From NCBI RefSeq assembly GCF_018636735.1, contig NZ_CP045200.1:186001-250000 (forward strand): 64,000 nucleotides of DNA. The letters are read 5' to 3'. The notes beneath the pieces were generated by a model that was not told the DNA's origin, did not search any database, and saw only the letters and a list, made by a program, of their open reading frames with translations. Both the position numbers and the translations under genes were made by a program. Origin of the DNA: Erythrobacter sp. 3-20A1M. Lineage in GTDB: Bacteria > Pseudomonadota > Alphaproteobacteria > Sphingomonadales > Sphingomonadaceae. Below are positions 43,942 through 57,835 of the stretch, in pieces (within the stretch, counting starts at the first letter, position 1; the number at the start of each line of letters is the position of its first letter).

Positions 43942-45705
43942 ATGGCCGGAGATCTCGCCCCCTCACCCGAACTCGCCGATGCGCTCGTGATCCTCGGCGC
44001 AGCGGGAATCGTGATCCCGGTCTTCGCCCGGTTCCGCATCACCCCCGTGATCGGCTTCATCCTGGTCGGTATCCTCGTCGGACCGTACGGGCTGGGCCAG
44101 TTCGCGTTCGAGAACCGATGGCTCGGCTACATAACCATCGACAATCCGGAGAATCTGGAGCCCTTCGCAGAGTTCGGCATCATCCTGCTGCTGTTCACGA
44201 TCGGGCTGGAGCTTTCCTTCGACCGATTATGGAAGATGCGCCGCCTCGTCTTCGGGCTCGGGGCGATGGAGTTGATCATCATCGGCAGCGTCATCGCGAT
44301 CGTGCTGGCGATGATGGGACAATACTGGACCGGTGCGCTGGGGCTGGGGCTGGCGCTGGCGCTGTCCTCCACCGCCATCGTGCTGCCGATTTCGGGCACC
44401 TCCTCCTCGGTCGGGAAGGCAGCGCTTTCCATGCTGCTGTTCGAGGATATCGCGATCGTCCCGATCATCTTCCTGCTCGGCGCGCTTGCCCCCTATGCGC
44501 AGGCGGATGGGCTGTCGGGCATCTGGGATACGCTATGGCAAGGCGCGGCGGTGATCGCGGCCCTGCTGATTTTGGGCCGTTTCGGCCTCCCCCGCCTGTT
44601 CGCGCAGGCCGCCCGCACCAAGAGCCCCGAACTGTTCCTTGCCGCCAGCCTGCTGGTGGTGATCGGCGCGAGCCTCGCCACTGCCGCCACCGGCCTGTCG
44701 CCGATCGTGGGCGCGCTGATCGCCGGATTGCTGATCGCCGAAACCGAGTTCCACGGCGAGGTCGAGACGATCATGGAGCCGTTCAAGGGCCTCGCGCTGG
44801 GCGTATTCCTGCTGACCGTGGGCATGAGCATCGACTTGGTCAGCATCTGGGAGAACTTCGGCCCGATCATGCTCGCGGTGGTCCTCGTCCTTTCGTTCAA
44901 GGCACTCGTCACCGGCGTGTTGCTGCGCCTGATGGGGGCGCGCCGCAGCACTGCGACCGAGACGGGGATCCTGATGGCGAGCCCGTCGGAAACCACGCTG
45001 ATCGTGCTCAGCGCTGCGGGCTCGGCCATGCTGATCCAGCCCGGCACCGCTGCGTTCTGGCAGATCGTGACCGCCATCGGGCTCACCATCACGCCCGTTC
45101 TGGCGATGATCGGACGCCTGGTGGGGCGGCATGTCGATCCCTCGCCCGTGGTGGAAGATGCGCTGGAGGACGATGCGCCACGCGTGTTCATCATCGGGGC
45201 GGGCCGCGTCGGGCGCCTGGTCGCGGACATGCTGGTCGCGCACGGCAAGCCCTATCTGGCGATCGATTCGGACGCCGACCTGATCGAGCGCGCACGCCGG
45301 GACGGCTATCGCGCCCTGTTCGGCAATGCGGCCCGCACGCGGACGCTGGAGGCGATGGATCTGGGCTCCGCCGCCGCGGTCGTCCTCACCATGGATCAGC
45401 CGGTGCTTGCGCAGCGCATCACCACCAAGCTGCGTCAGACGTTTCCCGACCTCCTCATCGTCGCCCGGGCGCGGGACAGCGAACACGCCGGCGCGCTGTA
45501 CCGTGCAGGGGCGAGCCATGCGGTGCCCGAGACGCTGGAAAGCTCGCTCCAGCTGTCCGAAGCGGTGCTGACCGATATCGGCGTCGCCATGGGACCGGTG
45601 ATCGCCAGCATTCATGAGAAACGCGACGAATTCCGGGCCAAAATTCAGCACGAGGGCGCGCTCGATCACACGCCCAAATTGCGGACCTCATCCGCGAACG
45701 GCTGA
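43942..45705 (+). CDS. Kef-type cation:proton antiporter (CPA2 plus RCK/TrkA-N)
   Basis: Inner-membrane K+/H+ or Na+/H+ exchange protein of the monovalent cation:proton antiporter-2 group. The 587-aa product has about 12 or 13 helices (1-400), with the CPA2 signature FRITPVIGFILVGILVGPYGLGQF, LLLFTIGLELSFDRLWKMRR and ALALSSTAIVLPIS. A cytosolic RCK domain from about 412 has a Rossmann motif VFIIGAGRVGRLVADML and the acidic IDSDADLIERARRDG. KefB/KefC would carry a longer C-terminal glutathione-regulated part; ion specificity cannot be told. Confidence 0.9.
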   Translation: MAGDLAPSPELADALVILGAAGIVIPVFARFRITPVIGFILVGILVGPYGLGQFAFENRWLGYITIDNPENLEPFAEFGIILLLFTIGLELSFDRLWKMRRLVFGLGAMELIIIGSVIAIVLAMMGQYWTGALGLGLALALSSTAIVLPISGTSSSVGKAALSMLLFEDIAIVPIIFLLGALAPYAQADGLSGIWDTLWQGAAVIAALLILGRFGLPRLFAQAARTKSPELFLAASLLVVIGASLATAATGLSPIVGALIAGLLIAETEFHGEVETIMEPFKGLALGVFLLTVGMSIDLVSIWENFGPIMLAVVLVLSFKALVTGVLLRLMGARRSTATETGILMASPSETTLIVLSAAGSAMLIQPGTAAFWQIVTAIGLTITPVLAMIGRLVGRHVDPSPVVEDALEDDAPRVFIIGAGRVGRLVADMLVAHGKPYLAIDSDADLIERARRDGYRALFGNAARTRTLEAMDLGSAAAVVLTMDQPVLAQRITTKLRQTFPDLLIVARARDSEHAGALYRAGASHAVPETLESSLQLSEAVLTDIGVAMGPVIASIHEKRDEFRAKIQHEGALDHTPKLRTSSANG

Positions 45706-45757
45706 TTTTTCGAGAACTTTCGCCCGCCCCACACATTGATGGGGAAAAGGAGAAATC

Positions 45758-45946
45758 ATGTCCGATCAAGACCCGACCAAGCCCATCCCGAACGACGAGA
45801 AGTTCAAGCCGCAAAACGTGGCCGAACCGGGCGCGCAGACCGAGCCTCCCGCTCGCGACGGGGACAAACCTGCCGATACCGGCGGGCGCGACGTGCCCAA
45901 GGGCAGCCAGCAGAAGATCGGTCGCAAGACCGGCGGGGCACGCTAG
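45758..45946 (+). CDS. Small hydrophilic hypothetical protein
   Basis: A 62-aa, Pro/Asp/Lys-rich protein without membrane segments or Cys, predicted disordered (QTEPPARDGDKPADTGGRDV, ending KIGRKTGGAR). Support for it being real: ATG preceded by AAGGAGAAATC, an excellent ribosome site, and its own small intergenic niche. Function not recognised. Confidence 0.65.
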   Translation: MSDQDPTKPIPNDEKFKPQNVAEPGAQTEPPARDGDKPADTGGRDVPKGSQQKIGRKTGGAR

Positions 45947-45962
45947 CTCCGCAACGATAGGG

Positions 45963-48614
<2,652 letters not shown>

Positions 48615-49021
48615 AAGCGGGGAGGTAAGCGCTCGCGCACGCGGTCACAAGCCGATTCGGCGCGCCTATCGTGCCGGTCGAACTCAGGCGCTAGCGGTGA
48701 CGATCCAGGCCGCGGCGGAAAAGCGGAACATGGTGCCCTGCCGGTGTTCTGCTACCCAGTCTTCCAGTCGCCTGAGGGAATCATCAAGCGCCTGATGCGA
48801 TAGAGAGCGGGCTTCGCGCGCAGCCCGGGGAGATGACCTGCAGATAAGAGGCAGCGTCCATGACCGGATCGGATCGGCCGATCACACCGACGGGCTACTG
48901 TCTCCCGCATCAAACGCGCCCAAACGGAAAAGCCGGCGCCGCACCATTGGAGCGGTGCGCGCCGGCCTTCCGTTTTTCCGGGCTCGCTGGAATGAGCAGG
49001 CCCGCTTGAGGAGCTTGTCGC
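48615..49021. other. 407-bp region between alaS and recA
   Basis: Both flanking genes are on the minus strand. The only structures seen are the recA terminator at 48924-48973 and, presumably, the alaS promoter nearer 48615-48800. I find no convincing gene in it. Confidence 0.6.
48924..48973 (-). terminator. Terminator after recA
   Basis: Core stem GCCGGCG/CGCCGGC (48932-48966) encloses CGCACC/GGTGCG; outer ACGGA/TCCGT adds further pairs. On the minus strand the core is followed by TTTTCCGT, consistent with recA termination 50 bp after its stop. A T-run also follows on the plus strand. Confidence 0.85.
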
Positions 49022-50080
<1,059 letters not shown>

Positions 50081-50118
50081 CGCATTGTCTCCCACGCTTT
50101 GAAAGGGTGCCGAATTCC

Positions 50119-50170
50119 TTTTCGACAAAAGCGTTGTACCGCGTTTGTTCTATCAGAACAAGGGGGGAAC
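50119..50170 (-). promoter_or_regulatory. recA promoter with LexA (SOS) box
   Basis: On the minus strand, GTTC-CCCCCTT-GTTC (50170-50156) matches the alphaproteobacterial SOS box GTTC-N7-GTTC exactly. Its second half-site forms part of a -35-like TTGTTC, which is followed after 17 nt by TACAAC, a fair -10. LexA bound there would block polymerase. A near-palindrome TTGTTCT-GAT-AGAACAA overlaps the downstream side. Confidence 0.8.
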
Positions 50171-50193
50171 GAATTTTTCTCTGCGCACCCCGG

Positions 50194-52629
50194 TCAGACT
50201 TCTGCACGCGCGAACCGTAAAACGTCTCCGACCTTCTCGCTGATTTGCTGAACATTGAACGGCTTGGCGATGAAATGCATGTTGGGCACATCGATTTCCG
50301 AACGCAATTGCCCTTCGGCGTAGCCGGACATGAAGAGAACCGGCAACCTGGGTTTATGGGCGCGGATAGCACGCACCATGGCAGGCCCGTCCATTCCCGG
50401 CATGACGACATCCGACACCACAAGGTCGAACGACTGGTCTCCCCGGCTGACTGCAGCCAGCCCATCCTCGCCATTGGCACAGGCCGTGACCGTATAGCCT
50501 GCCCGTGTCAGCGCTCTTTCGGCCACAAGCCGCACCGTATCTTCGTCCTCCACCAGAAGGACCTTGCCCCCTCCCGACCATTCCCTCGCAGGCTCGGAAC
50601 GCGCGGCTTCCCTTGGTTTGGGAACTTCGCCGCGATGGACCGGGAGATAGATGGTAAACCGTGCGCCCGGGTGAGAACCGGCGCTCGTTACATTGTCTGC
50701 GAAGATGAAGCCGCCCGACTGTTTCACGATGCCATAGACGGTCGACAAACCCAGTCCGGTGCCCTTCCCCTGTTCCTTGGTGGTGAAGAACGGCTCGAAA
50801 ATCTTTCCGAGAATATCGGCCGGAATGCCCCCCCCGGTGTCCTGCACGATGAGGGCGGTATAGTCCGCCACCGGGAGTATCTCCGACCCCATCTTGCGCA
50901 CGTCCTTCGCGGTCACCTGCCGGGTCGTCATGGTCAAACGACCGGTTCGCCCACCACCCGCCAGCATCGCATCGCGCGCGTTCACGGCGAGGTTCACGAT
51001 GACCTGTTCCAGCTGACCCGGATCGGCGCGCACCGGTCCCAAATCACGATCGTGACGCACTTCGAGCTCGATCTTCTCGCCGAGCAGGCGCCTCAGCAAC
51101 TGGCTCACTTCGCTGACCACGTCGGGCAGCTGCAACACCTCCGGCCGCAGCGTCTGCTGACGGCTAAAGGCGAGCAGCTGTCGCGTCAGGCTGGCCGCGC
51201 GGTTGGAATTGGTCTTGATCTGCTGGATGTCGTCGTAATCGCCATCACCCGGGGTGTGGCGCAGCAGCATGAGATCGCAATAACCGATGATGGCCGTCAG
51301 CACGTTGTTGAAATCATGCGCGACACCGCCGGCGAGCTGCCCGACCGCCTGCATTTTGGTCGCCTGCGCCATCTCTCGCCGCAACTGACCCTCTTCGCGC
51401 GAATCGACGAGGCTGATCAGGACTGCGGCCTCGCCCAACCCGCGTACGCCCGCCAAGCCGATAGACACCGGCTCGTCCGGTTCGTGCCGCAATCGGGCGG
51501 CGAAATCGCCGCTGTTCACGGAGCCCTTCCCGTAACGGCGTACCGCGTCGGCCAGCGCTGCCTTGTCCTCGCGCACCACGAGATCGGAGGGATATTGCGG
51601 CAGTCCCTCCAGCTCGCGCCCGGTTGCCCGCAGGAAAGCCTTGTTGGCAAACAGGAAGCGTCCATCCCGCTCCGTCATCGCGAGACCCATGGGCAATGCA
51701 CCGAGCAACGCTTCGAGCTGCGGAGTTGCACTGGGCGCGGATATGTCCCCGGTGCCGATACCCACTCCGGCTTCCAACAACAGCATCAGCGAAGGCGCTT
51801 CATCTGCCGCAACCGCGCCTTGGGACTCGGTCGAGAGCGGCACGTGCACCAGGCTATGTGATGGCCCCTCCCTACCCTCACGCGCAAAATAGATTCTGTC
51901 GCGCTCGTCGCTACGCAACAGCGAGCTAAAATCCTGACCGGCAAGGGTCGCGTTCCGGTCGCCAACCGCCCTCTCGGCAAAGCTCAACGATACGGAGCGG
52001 ATGATACCATCAGGGCCGACTATCGCCGCTTCGATACCTGCACGGCCCAGGACATTGCCGAATATCCCTGCAACGATTGCAGTTGCCTGGTCGACTGCAT
52101 CGCGGTCAGAACGCGGGTGGAACCCCCAGACGAGAAAGTCGTCACCCCGCCCGGCACGCTCGGCGACAACTGTCCAGGACTGGCCTTCGTCGTCCAGGGA
52201 CACCAACGCTTCCGCCCGACCATCCCGCCACGCTTCGCGCGCGAGTCTGGTCAGATCCTCCACGCTTTCGCGAGGCGCGCCGATCGCCGGGGGGGCGCAG
52301 GTTCCCCACTTGTCGGCAAAGAGGGCATTGGCACACACCAGTCGGTTGGCCCGATCGGTGATCGCCAAAGGGTGCGCGTGTTTCGCGATCGCCGCCGAAG
52401 TAACCGACCAGTCGGGGGGTGCCAGTTCGCTATCGGCACCGCTTTTCCGCCCTCGAATTCCCAGCAGCACCAAGGCCGACAGGGTCGCGAGACCCCCGGC
52501 ATAGGCCAATGCCAGCAAGGCGGATCCACTCGCTAGCCAGACCAGCGCTATGCTGCCCAACAACGCAAGGACCCAGATCATTCCCTCCTGGCCCGAACCA
52601 GAAGCGCTCCGCACCTGAAGGCTCTTCAT
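50194..52629 (-). CDS. cckA: Hybrid histidine kinase CckA
   Basis: Master cell-cycle kinase of alphaproteobacteria, phosphorylating ChpT and through it CtrA and CpdR. The 811-aa protein has two N-terminal membrane helices (about 17-60), PAS-like regions, and a DHp domain with H438 in [19 protein letters not shown]. The ATPase has [11 protein letters not shown] (N box), VQDTGGGIP (G1) and [20 protein letters not shown] (G2). The C-terminal receiver has D740 ([13 protein letters not shown]). This layout is specific to CckA. The ATG at 52629 overlaps the DUF2062 stop (ATGA). Confidence 0.93.
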   Translation of the reverse strand: MKSLQVRSASGSGQEGMIWVLALLGSIALVWLASGSALLALAYAGGLATLSALVLLGIRGRKSGADSELAPPDWSVTSAAIAKHAHPLAITDRANRLVCANALFADKWGTCAPPAIGAPRESVEDLTRLAREAWRDGRAEALVSLDDEGQSWTVVAERAGRGDDFLVWGFHPRSDRDAVDQATAIVAGIFGNVLGRAGIEAAIVGPDGIIRSVSLSFAERAVGDRNATLAGQDFSSLLRSDERDRIYFAREGREGPSHSLVHVPLSTESQGAVAADEAPSLMLLLEAGVGIGTGDISAPSATPQLEALLGALPMGLAMTERDGRFLFANKAFLRATGRELEGLPQYPSDLVVREDKAALADAVRRYGKGSVNSGDFAARLRHEPDEPVSIGLAGVRGLGEAAVLISLVDSREEGQLRREMAQATKMQAVGQLAGGVAHDFNNVLTAIIGYCDLMLLRHTPGDGDYDDIQQIKTNSNRAASLTRQLLAFSRQQTLRPEVLQLPDVVSEVSQLLRRLLGEKIELEVRHDRDLGPVRADPGQLEQVIVNLAVNARDAMLAGGGRTGRLTMTTRQVTAKDVRKMGSEILPVADYTALIVQDTGGGIPADILGKIFEPFFTTKEQGKGTGLGLSTVYGIVKQSGGFIFADNVTSAGSHPGARFTIYLPVHRGEVPKPREAARSEPAREWSGGGKVLLVEDEDTVRLVAERALTRAGYTVTACANGEDGLAAVSRGDQSFDLVVSDVVMPGMDGPAMVRAIRAHKPRLPVLFMSGYAEGQLRSEIDVPNMHFIAKPFNVQQISEKVGDVLRFARAEV

Positions 52630-53207
52630 TCGCCGGCGTCCTGCGCCAGTCGCTCGCTGAGACGGCGTTCCATCGCGCGCAAGCGACGGTTGCGACGCCG
52701 CGTCACGACGATGCGCCACAGCAATCCGGAGATCAGATAACCGAGCGCCGCCGATACGATCGCGAGGACCACAAAGCCGAAGACAGTAACGCCGGCGGCT
52801 TCGAAAAAGCCACGCAGCGTCTGGAACCCCTCGGTCTCAAGCACCGCACCGCCGATGTGGCTGTCGATCGCCAGCACGCGCGCGCCGAGCCGATTGGCGA
52901 CTACCACCCAGAAGGGAAACGTGAACGGATTAGTGATGAAGGTGACCGCTGCGGCCAGGGGGACATTGGCCCGGGCCGGCAGCGCCATGAAGGCGGCAAG
53001 GAAAATCTGCCCGATCGGCACGATGAAGCCGCAGAACAGACCCAAGGCCACCCCGCGCGGCACCGATCGGCGCGTAAAACGCCACAATTCGGGGCTGAGA
53101 AACCGGTGTGCGATCGGCGCGAGCCAGCGATTGCGGGCCAGCTCCTCCCGTTCGGGCATACGGCGCTTCGCCCAGTTCCCGAAACCGGATTCCCCCTCGC
53201 CTTTCAT
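52626..53207 (-). CDS. DUF2062 membrane protein
   Basis: A 193-aa inner-membrane protein. DUF2062 features are seen in LWRFTRRSVPRGVALGLFCGFIVPIGQIFLAA and the central VTFITNPFTFPFWVVVANRLG; a last helix (about 145-165) is followed by a very basic tail (RRRNRRLRAMERRL). Function unknown. It is translationally coupled to cckA, a linkage worth noting since both are membrane proteins. ATG 53207 is preferred over a GTG 27 nt upstream. Confidence 0.87.
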   Translation of the reverse strand: MKGEGESGFGNWAKRRMPEREELARNRWLAPIAHRFLSPELWRFTRRSVPRGVALGLFCGFIVPIGQIFLAAFMALPARANVPLAAAVTFITNPFTFPFWVVVANRLGARVLAIDSHIGGAVLETEGFQTLRGFFEAAGVTVFGFVVLAIVSAALGYLISGLLWRIVVTRRRNRRLRAMERRLSERLAQDAGE

Positions 53208-53344
53208 GACCAGCCGAGCTTGCACGAGGACCACGCGGCGATCAAACGTTCACGGTGAGAAGGCGAGCAGGCGACCATGGGCGTCGATATGGCGAAAACG
53301 CCATCAAAAACCACCCCTGAAACGAGCGAAATTGCTACGCGCGA

Positions 53345-53827
53345 TCAGTTATGGTCGCGCATGATCCGCGCCTTGTCCCGCTGCCAGTCGCGATCCTTCA
53401 GATATTCCCGCTTGTCCTGCGCTTGCCGCCCCTTGGCCAGCGCAAGTTCGACCTTCGCCCGACCCTGTCGGTTAAAATAGATGCTCAGCGGCACGAGGGT
53501 CATGCCCTTGCGCTCGGTGGCACCGACTAGCCGTTCGATTTCACGCGCGTGAAGCAACAATTTGCGCGGACGGCGCGGTTCATGATTCTGCCGGTTACCA
53601 TGGGTGTATTCGGGAATGTTGGCATTGATCAGCCACGCCTGCCCGTCCCGCACTTCGGCATAGCTTTCGGCAATCGACGCCTCGCCCGCGCGCAGAGCCT
53701 TTACTTCGGTTCCCTGCAACGCCAGGCCCGCCTCGAACTTGTCCTCCACGGCGTAATCGAACCGGGCGCGGCGATTCTCCGCCACGGTCTTCTGCTTGTC
53801 GAAAGTTTCTGGTTTGGGCTTGGCCAT
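53345..53827 (-). CDS. smpB: SsrA-binding protein SmpB
   Basis: Partner of tmRNA in rescue of stalled ribosomes. The 160-aa protein opens with [36 protein letters not shown], has [23 protein letters not shown], and the C-terminal helix [25 protein letters not shown] that enters the mRNA channel. Standard length. dapA lies 31 bp upstream in the same direction, a common pair. Confidence 0.97.
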   Translation of the reverse strand: MAKPKPETFDKQKTVAENRRARFDYAVEDKFEAGLALQGTEVKALRAGEASIAESYAEVRDGQAWLINANIPEYTHGNRQNHEPRRPRKLLLHAREIERLVGATERKGMTLVPLSIYFNRQGRAKVELALAKGRQAQDKREYLKDRDWQRDKARIMRDHN

Positions 53828-53858
53828 GGGGAGCGCGCATGTAGGCGCTCGAGGGCGA

Positions 53859-54740
53859 CTAGACCAGCCCCGCGTGTTCGAGCGCCTGATCGACCGCCCT
53901 GCGCGCGTGTTCGCTGCAGGGGGTCAAGGGGAGGCGGACTTCGTCGGTCATCCCCTCCATCACGCGGCTGAGGGCGTATTTCACCGGCGCGGGGCTGCTG
54001 TCTTCGAACATCGCGTAATGCAGCGGATAAAGCTGGTCGTTGAGCCGCCGTGCTTCGATCAGATCATTATCGGCGCAGGCCTGTTGAAACCGGGCGCATA
54101 GTACCGGGGCGACATTGGCGGTCACAGAAATGCACCCCACCCCGCCGGCGGCGTTGAACGGCAGCGCCAGCTCGTCATTGCCCGACAACTGGCAGAATTC
54201 GCGTCCGATTCCCATCCGATGGTCGGCAACGCGTGACAAGTCCTCGCTCGCGTCCTTGATTGCCACGATTCGATCGGGATAGGTGTTTGCCAGATGACAG
54301 GTCGTCTCCGGCGCGATGTCGGTGACGGTCCGGCCGGGAACGTTGTAGAGGACTATCGGGAGTTCGCTGTTCTCGGCGAGGTGGCTGAAATGCGCGATCA
54401 GACCCGTCTGGCTGGGTTTGTTGTAGTAGGGTGCCACGCAGAGCCCGGCAGCCGCGCCCGCCTTGCGACTGAACTGCATGTGCAGGAGGGCGTTCTGCGT
54501 GTCGTTGCTGCCGCAGCCGGCGATGACCGGCACCCGGCCGGCGGCATGCTCGATACAGATTTCGATCACGCGGTGGTGTTCCGCATTCGACAGCGTGGAA
54601 GCTTCCCCGGTGGTGCCGCAGGGGACCAATGCCTTGCTACCGCTTTCGATCTGCCAGTCGACCAGCCGGCGAAACGTCGCCTCGTCGAACGTTCCGTCGC
54701 GAAAAGGAGTCACCAGAGCGGGGATCGAACCCGAGAACAT
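53859..54740 (-). CDS. dapA: 4-hydroxy-tetrahydrodipicolinate synthase
   Basis: Condenses pyruvate and aspartate semialdehyde, first step of the lysine/diaminopimelate branch. The 293-aa barrel has [10 protein letters not shown] (41-50), the catalytic YNVPGRT (Y132), the Schiff-base K162 in [11 protein letters not shown] and GNDELALP. Length and motifs are normal. It diverges from the lytic transglycosylase, and both serve peptidoglycan, though no shared operator was identified in the 82-bp gap. Confidence 0.97.
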   Translation of the reverse strand: MFSGSIPALVTPFRDGTFDEATFRRLVDWQIESGSKALVPCGTTGEASTLSNAEHHRVIEICIEHAAGRVPVIAGCGSNDTQNALLHMQFSRKAGAAAGLCVAPYYNKPSQTGLIAHFSHLAENSELPIVLYNVPGRTVTDIAPETTCHLANTYPDRIVAIKDASEDLSRVADHRMGIGREFCQLSGNDELALPFNAAGGVGCISVTANVAPVLCARFQQACADNDLIEARRLNDQLYPLHYAMFEDSSPAPVKYALSRVMEGMTDEVRLPLTPCSEHARRAVDQALEHAGLV

Positions 54741-54822
54741 TTACATTCGCCTTTCGTTGGAAGGATGACCCATCCAGGATAGGGTCCTTCATTCACTGCC
54801 TGATAAGGAGCCGCCGGGCACA

Positions 54823-56781
54823 ATGTCCAGCATGACAAGATTTAAGCTCTTCGCCGCCGGTCTGGCCAGCGCAACCATACTGGCAAACGCTGCCCCCGCT
54901 TTCGCACAGGACGGGGGCAGTTGGGATCGCGCGCGTGCCGACCTGGTCGCACGCGCGCCAAGTGGAATGGCACAGGCCATCACGCGGTGGGAATATCTGA
55001 TCCAGCGCAGGGATCTGCCGTTCGAAGACTACGCGTCGTTCCTGCTTACCTATCCCGATTTCCCGAAGGCCGACACGCTGCGTATCAGGGCCGAGAACGC
55101 CCTCGACGAAACGGCGCTGCCGCCCGAACGCCTGGTCGCGTATTTCGATGCGCTGCCGCCGCTGACCAATTCGGCCAAAGCGCGTTATGCATTGGCCCTA
55201 GCCACGCTGGATCGGCCCGAGGCGTTCGACGTGGCGCGCGCCGCGTGGCGTGGGGGAATGATGAGCGGCCCGTCCGAAGCGTACATGCTGGCTCTGTTCG
55301 GCCCGCGCCTGACACCCGAAGATCAGAATGCGCGAATGGATGCGCTGCTGTGGCAGGGCGAGGCTGAGGCCGCCGCACGACAGCTTAGCAACACTTCGCC
55401 CGCTGCAAGGGACGCCTTCGGGGCGCGTCTGGCCCTCATCCAGGGTAGCCCCCCTTCCGCAGCGGGTCTTGCCGAACCGGCCGGAGCACGCAGCGATCCC
55501 GGCTATGCTTACAACCTGGCGAATTACTACCGCAATTCGGGACAGCTTCCGTCCGCTATAAACCTGCTGGCGGGCCGCCAATCCTATGATGGGGTGGCGT
55601 TCGATCCGGAGGATTTCGTCGGCGTGATGCTGCGCGTCGCGCGTTCCGCGGGGAGCGATCCGGCAGTGCGCATCGCCGCGTCGGCTCCGACATTATTCGC
55701 GCCGGGCACCGATATCAGCACGATGAGCTATCGTTTGCGCGACGACTACACCTCGCTGATGTGGCTCGGCGGCACGAAGGCGTTGTGGACGCTGGGCGAT
55801 GGAATGCGGGCGGCACCTCTCTTCTATCAATATGGCGCGGCGGCGCAGACGCCGCAGACCCGGTCGAAGGGCTTTTACTGGGCGGGCCTGGCTTCGCAGC
55901 GGGCAGGCGACACGGCGGAGGCCCAGCGCTATTGGAACCTCGCAGCGGCCTATCCAGACCGCTTTTACGGCCAACTCGCCTTGGCGAAGCTCGGCCGCGG
56001 CGTCCCTTCCCTCGGTCCGCAGGACGCGGTGCTGCCCGACGAGCAATCGCGGCGCGAGTTCGCCAACCGGCCCCTGACGCGCGCGGTTCGAGAGGTCGCC
56101 GTCGATGCGCCTTGGAGCACCGGCATCCAGTTCTATCGTGCCATCGCAGATCAGGCCGACACGCTGGAAGAACATCAGCTCGTGGCCGATCTGGCGCGCG
56201 ACATCGGCCGGCGCGACCTGGCGGTAAATGTGGCTGAGGCTGCCGCTGCCGATGGCTACGACCGGTTCGCGGCGCAGGGTTTTCCGACCATTCCCCTGCC
56301 GGCCAATATCGACTGGACCATGACCCACGCCATCGCACGACAGGAAAGCCAGTTCGCGCAAAACGCGATCAGCCATGCGGGCGCCCGGGGCCTGATGCAG
56401 CTGATGCCCGGCACGGCACGCGAACAGGCGGGCAAGCAGGGCATTGCCTATATGTCGGCCAATCTCATCAGCGATCCGGTATACAACATGCAGCTGGGGG
56501 CCGGCTATTTCGCGCGGATGATGGACTATTTCGGGGGGTCCTATCCACTTGCCGTGGCTGCCTACAACGCCGGTCCCGGCAATGTGAACAAGTGGATTCG
56601 CGCCAACGGCGATCCGCGCACGGGTGGCATCGACTGGGTCACGTGGATCGAGCAGATTCCGATCTACGAAACCAAGAACTACGTGCAACGGGTGCTGGAA
56701 AACGCCGCGGTTTACGAACAACTCTATCCGGACAAGGCGAGCTGGAACCGGCCCCGCATGGTCGGCGACTTCCTGCGCTGA
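54823..56781 (+). CDS. Soluble lytic murein transglycosylase (Slt70-like)
   Basis: Periplasmic enzyme cleaving peptidoglycan to 1,6-anhydromuropeptides. The 652-aa protein has a signal peptide (RFKLFAAGLASATILANAAPAFAQ), a long superhelical alpha domain (about 30-480) and a C-terminal SLT domain. That domain has catalytic E508 in AIARQESQF, then AISHAGARGLMQLMPGTAREQA and NMQLGAGYFARMMDYFGGSYPLAVAAYNAGPGNV. Products would be substrates for the AmpG permease at 24 kb. An ATG three codons in is an alternative start. Confidence 0.93.
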   Translation: MSSMTRFKLFAAGLASATILANAAPAFAQDGGSWDRARADLVARAPSGMAQAITRWEYLIQRRDLPFEDYASFLLTYPDFPKADTLRIRAENALDETALPPERLVAYFDALPPLTNSAKARYALALATLDRPEAFDVARAAWRGGMMSGPSEAYMLALFGPRLTPEDQNARMDALLWQGEAEAAARQLSNTSPAARDAFGARLALIQGSPPSAAGLAEPAGARSDPGYAYNLANYYRNSGQLPSAINLLAGRQSYDGVAFDPEDFVGVMLRVARSAGSDPAVRIAASAPTLFAPGTDISTMSYRLRDDYTSLMWLGGTKALWTLGDGMRAAPLFYQYGAAAQTPQTRSKGFYWAGLASQRAGDTAEAQRYWNLAAAYPDRFYGQLALAKLGRGVPSLGPQDAVLPDEQSRREFANRPLTRAVREVAVDAPWSTGIQFYRAIADQADTLEEHQLVADLARDIGRRDLAVNVAEAAAADGYDRFAAQGFPTIPLPANIDWTMTHAIARQESQFAQNAISHAGARGLMQLMPGTAREQAGKQGIAYMSANLISDPVYNMQLGAGYFARMMDYFGGSYPLAVAAYNAGPGNVNKWIRANGDPRTGGIDWVTWIEQIPIYETKNYVQRVLENAAVYEQLYPDKASWNRPRMVGDFLR

Positions 56782-56800
56782 TACCGCGCGCGATCGATCA

Positions 56801-57283
56801 ATGAGGGCGACGCAGGGAAATCCCATAACTCCCGGTGGGTTCACCGCTATGAAGGCGCGCTATGACCACCTGCTGGGCACCGAACGGCCCCAGATCGTGG
56901 AGATCGTCAGCTGGGCCGCGGGAAATGGCGACCGGTCGGAGAACGGAGACTATCTCTATGGCCGCAAGAGGATGCGAGAGATCGATCGCGAGCTGGCCCA
57001 TCTGGCCCGCCGGATGAAATCCGCTCGGGTCATCGATCCCGCACAGCAAACCGACACCGACCGCGCCTTCTTCGGCGCGACGGTCACACTGGCCGACGAG
57101 GACGATCGCGAGACCCGCGTGACCTTGGTCGGTGACGACGAGCAGGATGCAGGGGCCGGTCGCATCGGCTGGTCCAGTCCGCTTGCGCGCGCGATCCGCG
57201 GCGCGCAGGTCGGCGACCTCCGGACGGTGCATTTGCCTTCCGGCCCGAAGGAATGGGAAGTGGTCGAAATCGCCTATGGTTAG
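56801..57283 (+). CDS. greB: Transcription elongation factor GreB
   Basis: Stimulates RNA-cleavage rescue of backtracked RNA polymerase. From ATG 56801 the product is 160 aa: an N-terminal coiled coil starting NPITPGGFTAMKARYDHLLGTERPQ, the tip GNGDRSENGDYLYGRKRMREID with the catalytic Asp-Glu pair region, and the FKBP-like C-domain (GRIGWSSPLARAI, PSGPKEWEVVEIAY). The YGRKRMREID form favours GreB over GreA. It starts 19 bp after slt and overlaps the next gene by 8 bp. Confidence 0.92.
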   Translation: MRATQGNPITPGGFTAMKARYDHLLGTERPQIVEIVSWAAGNGDRSENGDYLYGRKRMREIDRELAHLARRMKSARVIDPAQQTDTDRAFFGATVTLADEDDRETRVTLVGDDEQDAGAGRIGWSSPLARAIRGAQVGDLRTVHLPSGPKEWEVVEIAYG

Positions 57284-57770
57284 GCTCGCGACAACTTTTG
57301 CCATTCTCGCACTGGCCGCATTGTCGGCCCCGGCCTTTGCCAGAGACACGCTGGGCGTATTCGAAAACTGGGCGGCGTTTCGCGACCCGGAGGCACCACG
57401 CTGCTATGCCATTGCCATGCCGCGGCCCAGCCGGCTCGCTCGCGACTTCGAGCCCTATGCGAGCGTTGCAACGTGGCCCCGGCGCGATATTCGCGGCCAG
57501 GTCCATGTGCGCCTGTCCCGCAAGCTGGCGGAAGGCAAGCCGATCACCCTCATTATCAACGATCGACGCTTCCGGCTTACCGGCGGCGAAGGCGACGCTT
57601 GGGCGCAGGACGCGCGGATGGATGCAGCCATTATCTCCGCGATGCGATCGGGGGTGCGAATGATCGTGAGCGCGACCGATCTGCGCGGTCGTCGCTTTTC
57701 GGACATCTACGATCTTTCGGGGGTAGCGACGGCAATGGACGCCGCCAGCGTGGGCTGCGTGCGACGCTGA
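57276..57770 (+). CDS. Secreted hypothetical protein (possibly IalB-like)
   Basis: A 164-aa exported protein with a signal peptide (VRLATTFAILALAALSAPAFARD). The mature part begins TLGVFENWAAFRDPEAPRCYAIAMPR and later has RRDIRGQVHVRLSR. Two Cys, in PRCYAIA and at the end in VGCVRR, could form a disulphide. The size and the W...C start recall invasion-associated-locus-B-type proteins, but I would not assign it. The start overlaps greB by 8 bp, implying co-transcription. Confidence 0.75.
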   Translation: MVRLATTFAILALAALSAPAFARDTLGVFENWAAFRDPEAPRCYAIAMPRPSRLARDFEPYASVATWPRRDIRGQVHVRLSRKLAEGKPITLIINDRRFRLTGGEGDAWAQDARMDAAIISAMRSGVRMIVSATDLRGRRFSDIYDLSGVATAMDAASVGCVRR

Positions 57771-57787
57771 CTTGAGCTCGAAAGCAA

Positions 57788-57813
57788 ACGGCCGGAGCAA
57801 ATGCCCCGGCCGT
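57788..57813 (-). terminator. Terminator of the outer-membrane protein gene
   Basis: ACGGCCGG and CCGGCCGT form an 8-bp stem with a 10-nt loop. On the minus strand it is followed by TTGCTTT, so it serves chiefly the gene at 57836-58504; on the plus strand there is no T-run. Confidence 0.7.
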
Positions 57814-57835
57814 CCTGCGTACATAATTTCAGGTA

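Noticed and set aside
53277-53480. 67-codon plus-strand open frame overlapping smpB
   Set aside because: Most of it is antisense to conserved SmpB, and its composition shifts to Arg/Ser/Cys noise inside smpB.
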